Of a stretch of DNA of 64,000 nt, positions 60,857 through 64,000 are shown piece after piece (position 1 is the first letter of the stretch; the number at the start of each line of letters is the position of its first letter). The position numbers and the translations under genes are program-made. The stretch spans positions 124,001-188,000 of the forward strand of contig JBBART010000004.1 of assembly GCA_040399685.1 (NCBI GenBank). Reading direction: 5' to 3'. The notes under the pieces were generated by a model. The model had not been told where the DNA came from. It ran no database searches and saw nothing but the letters and a program-made list of their open reading frames with translations. The DNA is from CAIQQQ01 sp040399685. GTDB lineage: Bacteria; Pseudomonadota; Alphaproteobacteria; Acetobacterales; Acetobacteraceae.

Positions 60857-61780
60857 ATGGCCCTTTTGACCCGCCGCGCCGCCCTTGCAACCGCAGTGGC
60901 CGCAGGCCTTATGGTGGCCGGGCAGGCCCAGGCCGCAGACCCTGTCCGCGTCAGTTCCAAGATTGATTCCGAGGGCGAACTGCTCGGCTCCATGATCATT
61001 CAGTTGTTGAATGCCGGCGGCGTGCCGACCACGAACAAGCTGCGCCTCGGCAACACCCGCATCACCCGCGCCGCCCTGCTGGCGGGCGAGATCGACATGT
61101 ATCCGGAATACACCGGCAACGGCGCCTTCTTCTTCAAGATCGACAGCGACCCTGTGTGGAAAGACCCCAAGGGCGGCGAGGCCCGCGTGCGCGAGCTGGA
61201 CGGCAAGCAGAACCTCGTCTGGCTGGCGGCAGCGCCCGCCAACAACACCTGGGGCATCGCGGTGAATGGCGATCTGGCCAAGACCGCCAAGCTGAAAACC
61301 CTCGATGATCTGGCGAAATACGTGCGCGATGGCGGCAAGATCCGCATGGCCGGCTCGGCCGAATTTGTCGAAAGCCCGGCGGCCTTGCCCGCGTTCCAGA
61401 CCGCCTATGGCTTCAAGCTGACGCAGGACCAGTTGCTGGTGCTGGCCGGTGGCGGCACGTCGGCGCCTGAGAAGGCGGCGGCCGAGGGCACCTCCGGCGT
61501 GAATTCCACCATGGTGTTCGGCACTGACGGCGCCATCGACGCGCTGGGGCTGGTGGTGCTGCAAGACACCAAGGCGGTGCAGATGGTCTATGAGCCGACG
61601 CCGGTCATTCGCGCCTCCGTGCTGGCCAGCTATCCGCAGATCCCCGGCCTGTTGGCGCCGGCGTTCGCAGCGCTGACCGAGGCCACGTTGCGGTCGCTGA
61701 ACGGCAAGATCGAGGTCGATGGCCAGGAAGCCTCCAAGGTCGCCGCCGCCTGGCTCAAGTCCGGCGGGTTTCTGAAGTAG
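60857..61780 (+). CDS. Glycine betaine/choline-type ABC substrate-binding protein (OsmF/ProX-like)
   Basis: The protein is 307 aa from ATG 60857; GGAG precedes it and a longer frame from 60791 lacks the signal. The signal peptide is Tat-like (LLTRRAALATAVAAGLMVAG). The OpuAC fold follows with SKIDSEGELLGSMIIQLL and the DMYPEYTGNG segment. It binds compatible solutes or related quaternary amines in the periplasm. It is the first gene of the import operon. Confidence 0.88.
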   Translation: MALLTRRAALATAVAAGLMVAGQAQAADPVRVSSKIDSEGELLGSMIIQLLNAGGVPTTNKLRLGNTRITRAALLAGEIDMYPEYTGNGAFFFKIDSDPVWKDPKGGEARVRELDGKQNLVWLAAAPANNTWGIAVNGDLAKTAKLKTLDDLAKYVRDGGKIRMAGSAEFVESPAALPAFQTAYGFKLTQDQLLVLAGGGTSAPEKAAAEGTSGVNSTMVFGTDGAIDALGLVVLQDTKAVQMVYEPTPVIRASVLASYPQIPGLLAPAFAALTEATLRSLNGKIEVDGQEASKVAAAWLKSGGFLK

Positions 61781-61791
61781 GCGCTGTGCGC

Positions 61792-62925
61792 ATGCGGCTG
61801 GCGGCGGCGGACCGGGTTCTGCTGCCGCTGGCTGTGCTGATCCCGACGTTTCCGGCGTTTTTCGGGTTTGTGTCGGTGGCACGAAACCGGATTCTGTCCG
61901 GGCGCCCGGTAAGTCTTTGGGTGGTTGCGTCCGGTGCGCCGCTCTGGCTCTGCCTCGCGGCTGGCGTGGTCCTGATGGCCGGCGTTCTGGCGCAGCGCTC
62001 GCTGTGGGCGGTGCTGGGGGCGGCCAGCCTGATGCTGGGGTTGCTTTGGATGGCGGGCGATCACGCGGCCCTGACCGCCGAGAGCCTGCCCGCCGCCCGC
62101 GTGTCGTTCGGTGCCGGCTTCTGGTTGATGCAAGGCGCCTGCCTGCTCTGCGTCACGGAGGCAGCGCGCCGGATGGGGGCAGGCGGGGCACTGCTGGCAG
62201 TCGGGCTTATTCTGGGTGGGATCGCGGCGCTGGTCGCGCTCGGGCGCTTGGATGCGCTGTCGCTGCTGCGTGAATATGACAACAAGCGCGATATTATCGG
62301 GCCGGCGTTCCTGCGCCATGTGGGTATCGTCGCGGCCTCTCTGGTGCCGACACTGGCGATTGGCGTGCCGCTCGGCGTGGCCTGCCACCGTGCGCCAAGG
62401 CTCGCCAGTTCCGTGTTCCCGGCGTTGGGCCTGGTGCAGACCATCCCCTCCATCGCGCTGTTCGGCCTGTTGATGGCGCCGCTCTCGGCGCTGGCCGTCT
62501 GGTTTCCCGCCCTGTCGCGCGCCGGGATCAGCGGCATCGGCGTGGCGCCGGCGGTGATTGCGCTGGTGCTGTATTCGCTGCTGCCGATCACCCGCAACAC
62601 CGCGGCCGGGCTCGATGGCGTGCCCGCCCCGGTGCGGGACGCCGCCCGCGGCCTGGGCATGACGCCCGCGCAGATATTTTGGCGCGTCGATGTCCATCTC
62701 GCATTCCCGGCGTTTCTGGCGGGGCTGCGGGTGACACTGGTGCAGGCGGTGGGCCTTGCCGCCGTTGCGGCCCTGATTGGGGCGGGCGGGCTGGGAGCGA
62801 TCATGTTCGACGGCCTGTTCACCGGCGCGCTGGACCTCGTGCTGGTTGGTGCGTTGCCGGTGATCGGATTGGCCGTGGCAGTGGACCTGCTGCTGCGCGC
62901 AGCCGTGCGGGAGAAGATGGCATGA
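61792..62925 (+). CDS. ABC transporter permease (OsmU/YehY-like)
   Basis: The protein is 377 aa from ATG 61792. It has extra N-terminal helices before the permease domain, as in YehY/OsmY-type subunits, which exceed the ~220 aa of ordinary betaine permeases. The permease part contains VQTIPSIALFGLL and the EAA-like loop DAARGLGMTPAQIFWRVDV. It works with the ATPase at 62922 and the second permease at 63842. Confidence 0.86.
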   Translation: MRLAAADRVLLPLAVLIPTFPAFFGFVSVARNRILSGRPVSLWVVASGAPLWLCLAAGVVLMAGVLAQRSLWAVLGAASLMLGLLWMAGDHAALTAESLPAARVSFGAGFWLMQGACLLCVTEAARRMGAGGALLAVGLILGGIAALVALGRLDALSLLREYDNKRDIIGPAFLRHVGIVAASLVPTLAIGVPLGVACHRAPRLASSVFPALGLVQTIPSIALFGLLMAPLSALAVWFPALSRAGISGIGVAPAVIALVLYSLLPITRNTAAGLDGVPAPVRDAARGLGMTPAQIFWRVDVHLAFPAFLAGLRVTLVQAVGLAAVAALIGAGGLGAIMFDGLFTGALDLVLVGALPVIGLAVAVDLLLRAAVREKMA

Positions 62926-63845
62926 TCACGTTCCAGACGGTCTCGAAATCCTATGGCGGCACCGTTGTGGTGGATCACGTCGATTTCCACGTCGCCAAAG
63001 GCGCGTTCTGCGCCGTGATCGGCGCGTCTGGCAGCGGCAAGTCCACCATCTTGCGCATGATCAACCGGCTGGTGGAGCCGGATTCCGGCGCCATCCTGTT
63101 CGCGGGCCAGCCCGTCGGCGCGTTCGCGCCGGAGGATCTGCGCCGCCGCATGGGCTACGTCATCCAGTCGGTCGGCCTGTTTCCGCATTGGAACGTGGCC
63201 CGCAACATCGCAGCCGTTCCCGCCCTGCTCGGCTGGGACCGCTCCCGCATCGACGCCCGCGTGGCCGAACTGATGGCGCTGCTGCGGCTGGACCCGGCGC
63301 TGGCCACCAAATTCCCCCACGCGCTGTCGGGCGGTCAGGCCCAGCGCGTCGGCGTGGCGCGGGCACTGGCGGCCGACCCGGAACTGCTGCTGATGGACGA
63401 ACCGTTCGGCGCGCTGGACCCCGTGACCCGCGCCGCCTTGCAAGCCGAACTCACCCGCATTCACCGCGAAACCGGCAAGACCATCGTGTTCGTGACGCAT
63501 GATATGGACGAGGCGCTGCAACTGGCCACCCAGGTGGTGGTGCTGGAACGCGGTCGCATCCTGCAAGACGCCTCGCCCCACGCCTTGCTCGCCACCCCCG
63601 CCAGCGACATCGTGCGCGACCTGGTCGGGCGCGAGGATCGCGGGCTGAAGCTGCTGTCGCTGCTGCCGGTCACGGCGCGCATGCACCCGTCCTCGACACC
63701 GCTGGGCCCGATGATCGACTCGACCGCTGATTGCCGCGCCGCTCTGTCGCAGATGGTGGAACGCGGCGCCGATCATCTCAGCGTCGCAGGCCCCTTGGGC
63801 GACTGCGTGGGCATCGTCCATCTCGCGGATTTGATCCGCACATGA
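62922..63845 (+). CDS. ABC transporter ATP-binding protein (OsmV/OpuCA-like)
   Basis: This 307-aa ATPase has Walker A GASGSGKSTIL, signature LSGGQAQRVGVARAL, Walker B LLLMDEPFGALD and a switch His (VTHDMDEAL). It has a C-terminal extension of ~60 residues with one CBS-like region (about 250-307), shorter than the two CBS domains of OpuCA. It overlaps both neighbours by 4 bases. It drives uptake of the compatible solute. Confidence 0.9.
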   Translation: MITFQTVSKSYGGTVVVDHVDFHVAKGAFCAVIGASGSGKSTILRMINRLVEPDSGAILFAGQPVGAFAPEDLRRRMGYVIQSVGLFPHWNVARNIAAVPALLGWDRSRIDARVAELMALLRLDPALATKFPHALSGGQAQRVGVARALAADPELLLMDEPFGALDPVTRAALQAELTRIHRETGKTIVFVTHDMDEALQLATQVVVLERGRILQDASPHALLATPASDIVRDLVGREDRGLKLLSLLPVTARMHPSSTPLGPMIDSTADCRAALSQMVERGADHLSVAGPLGDCVGIVHLADLIRT

Positions 63846-64000
63846 GCCAGCGTTGGCGGTTTCTGGTGCTGCTCGCCGTCCTGTTGGCGGCGTGTCTTGG
63901 ACTGGCCCAGCTTCGGCCCCTGTTTGTGGCGCTGTTTCCGGGCCAGGAACGGCCGGTCTACGAACAGGACAGCTTTGCCGCGCTGATGATCGCGCACGTG
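63842..64000 (+). CDS. Second ABC permease, N-terminal part (cut by window end)
   Basis: A frame from ATG 63842 overlapping the ATPase stop begins MSQRWRFLVLLAVLLAACL, one membrane helix, and runs open to the edge with VYEQDSFAALMIAHV. This matches the start of the second permease (YehW/OsmW type) in such operons. Only 53 residues are visible. Confidence 0.7.
   Translation, partial: MSQRWRFLVLLAVLLAACLGLAQLRPLFVALFPGQERPVYEQDSFAALMIAHV

Overview
The window is GC-rich chromosomal DNA from an alphaproteobacterium, most likely of the Acetobacteraceae/Rhodospirillales. This rests on gene content and order (RNase E, a Tat-type amidase, PBP1A and prfB in a row; paired M17 aminopeptidases next to holC), on the acidic insertion inside the RNase E S1 domain, and on an AT-rich palindromic spacer of a type I associate with that family. 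No rRNA, tRNA, IS element, phage or CRISPR was seen.

Layout. (1) 1-2.7 kb: the tail of an unknown gene, then a LysR regulator divergent from a DHA2-type MFS exporter. (2) 2.7-21.2 kb: catabolic cluster A. It holds two single-domain cupins, a split ChrA-type transporter, a bicupin, an EutA-like ATPase, a ferredoxin reductase, a PdxA/TphB-like dehydrogenase, a Rieske ferredoxin, an IclR regulator, a 4,5-dihydroxyphthalate decarboxylase-like protein, a Rieske oxygenase alpha subunit, an unrecognised 166-aa protein, a second EutA-like ATPase with a His-rich tail, a second bicupin, a GST-type isomerase and a TctC/TctBA transporter. (3) 21.2-24.7 kb: surface-glycan glycosyltransferase genes. (4) 24.7-34.3 kb: catabolic cluster B, with a MarR regulator, a Liv-type ABC importer (livH and livM fused), a second Rieske oxygenase, its FMN/2Fe-2S reductase, a Gfo/Idh dehydrogenase and an SDR. 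(5) 34.2-39.7 kb: more glycan genes. (6) 39.7-46.2 kb: a secreted alpha/beta hydrolase divergent from a TRAP transporter and an MFS permease. (7) 46.2-60.8 kb: housekeeping genes rne, amidase, mrcA, prfB (with its +1 frameshift site), tsaC/sua5, cysQ, two pepA genes and holC. (8) 60.8-64 kb: an OsmU/ProX-type compatible-solute ABC importer that runs off the end.

The most striking region is cluster A. Two homologues of EutA, the ATPase that reactivates B12-dependent ethanolamine ammonia-lyase, each sit beside a bicupin protein and flank a Rieske oxygenase system, with no eutB or eutC here. One carries a His-rich tail. Most promoter regions of the cluster contain a pair of 16-bp dyad sites, consensus GTKCGC-N3-GYGAACA, placed 20-21 bp apart. 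I infer that these are operators of the local IclR regulator and that they define one regulon covering the cupins, ChrA pair, redox genes, oxygenase, EutA-like proteins and TTT transporter.

A working model for cluster A is uptake of an aromatic (di)carboxylate by the TTT system, dihydroxylation by the Rieske system, rearomatisation and decarboxylation by the PdxA-like and decarboxylase-like proteins, and ring cleavage plus isomerisation by a cupin and the GST. The EutA-like ATPases would maintain or metallate one of the metalloenzymes. Cluster B resembles the phthalate 4,5-dioxygenase / dihydrodiol dehydrogenase part of a phthalate pathway without its decarboxylase. The substrates of both clusters are inference.
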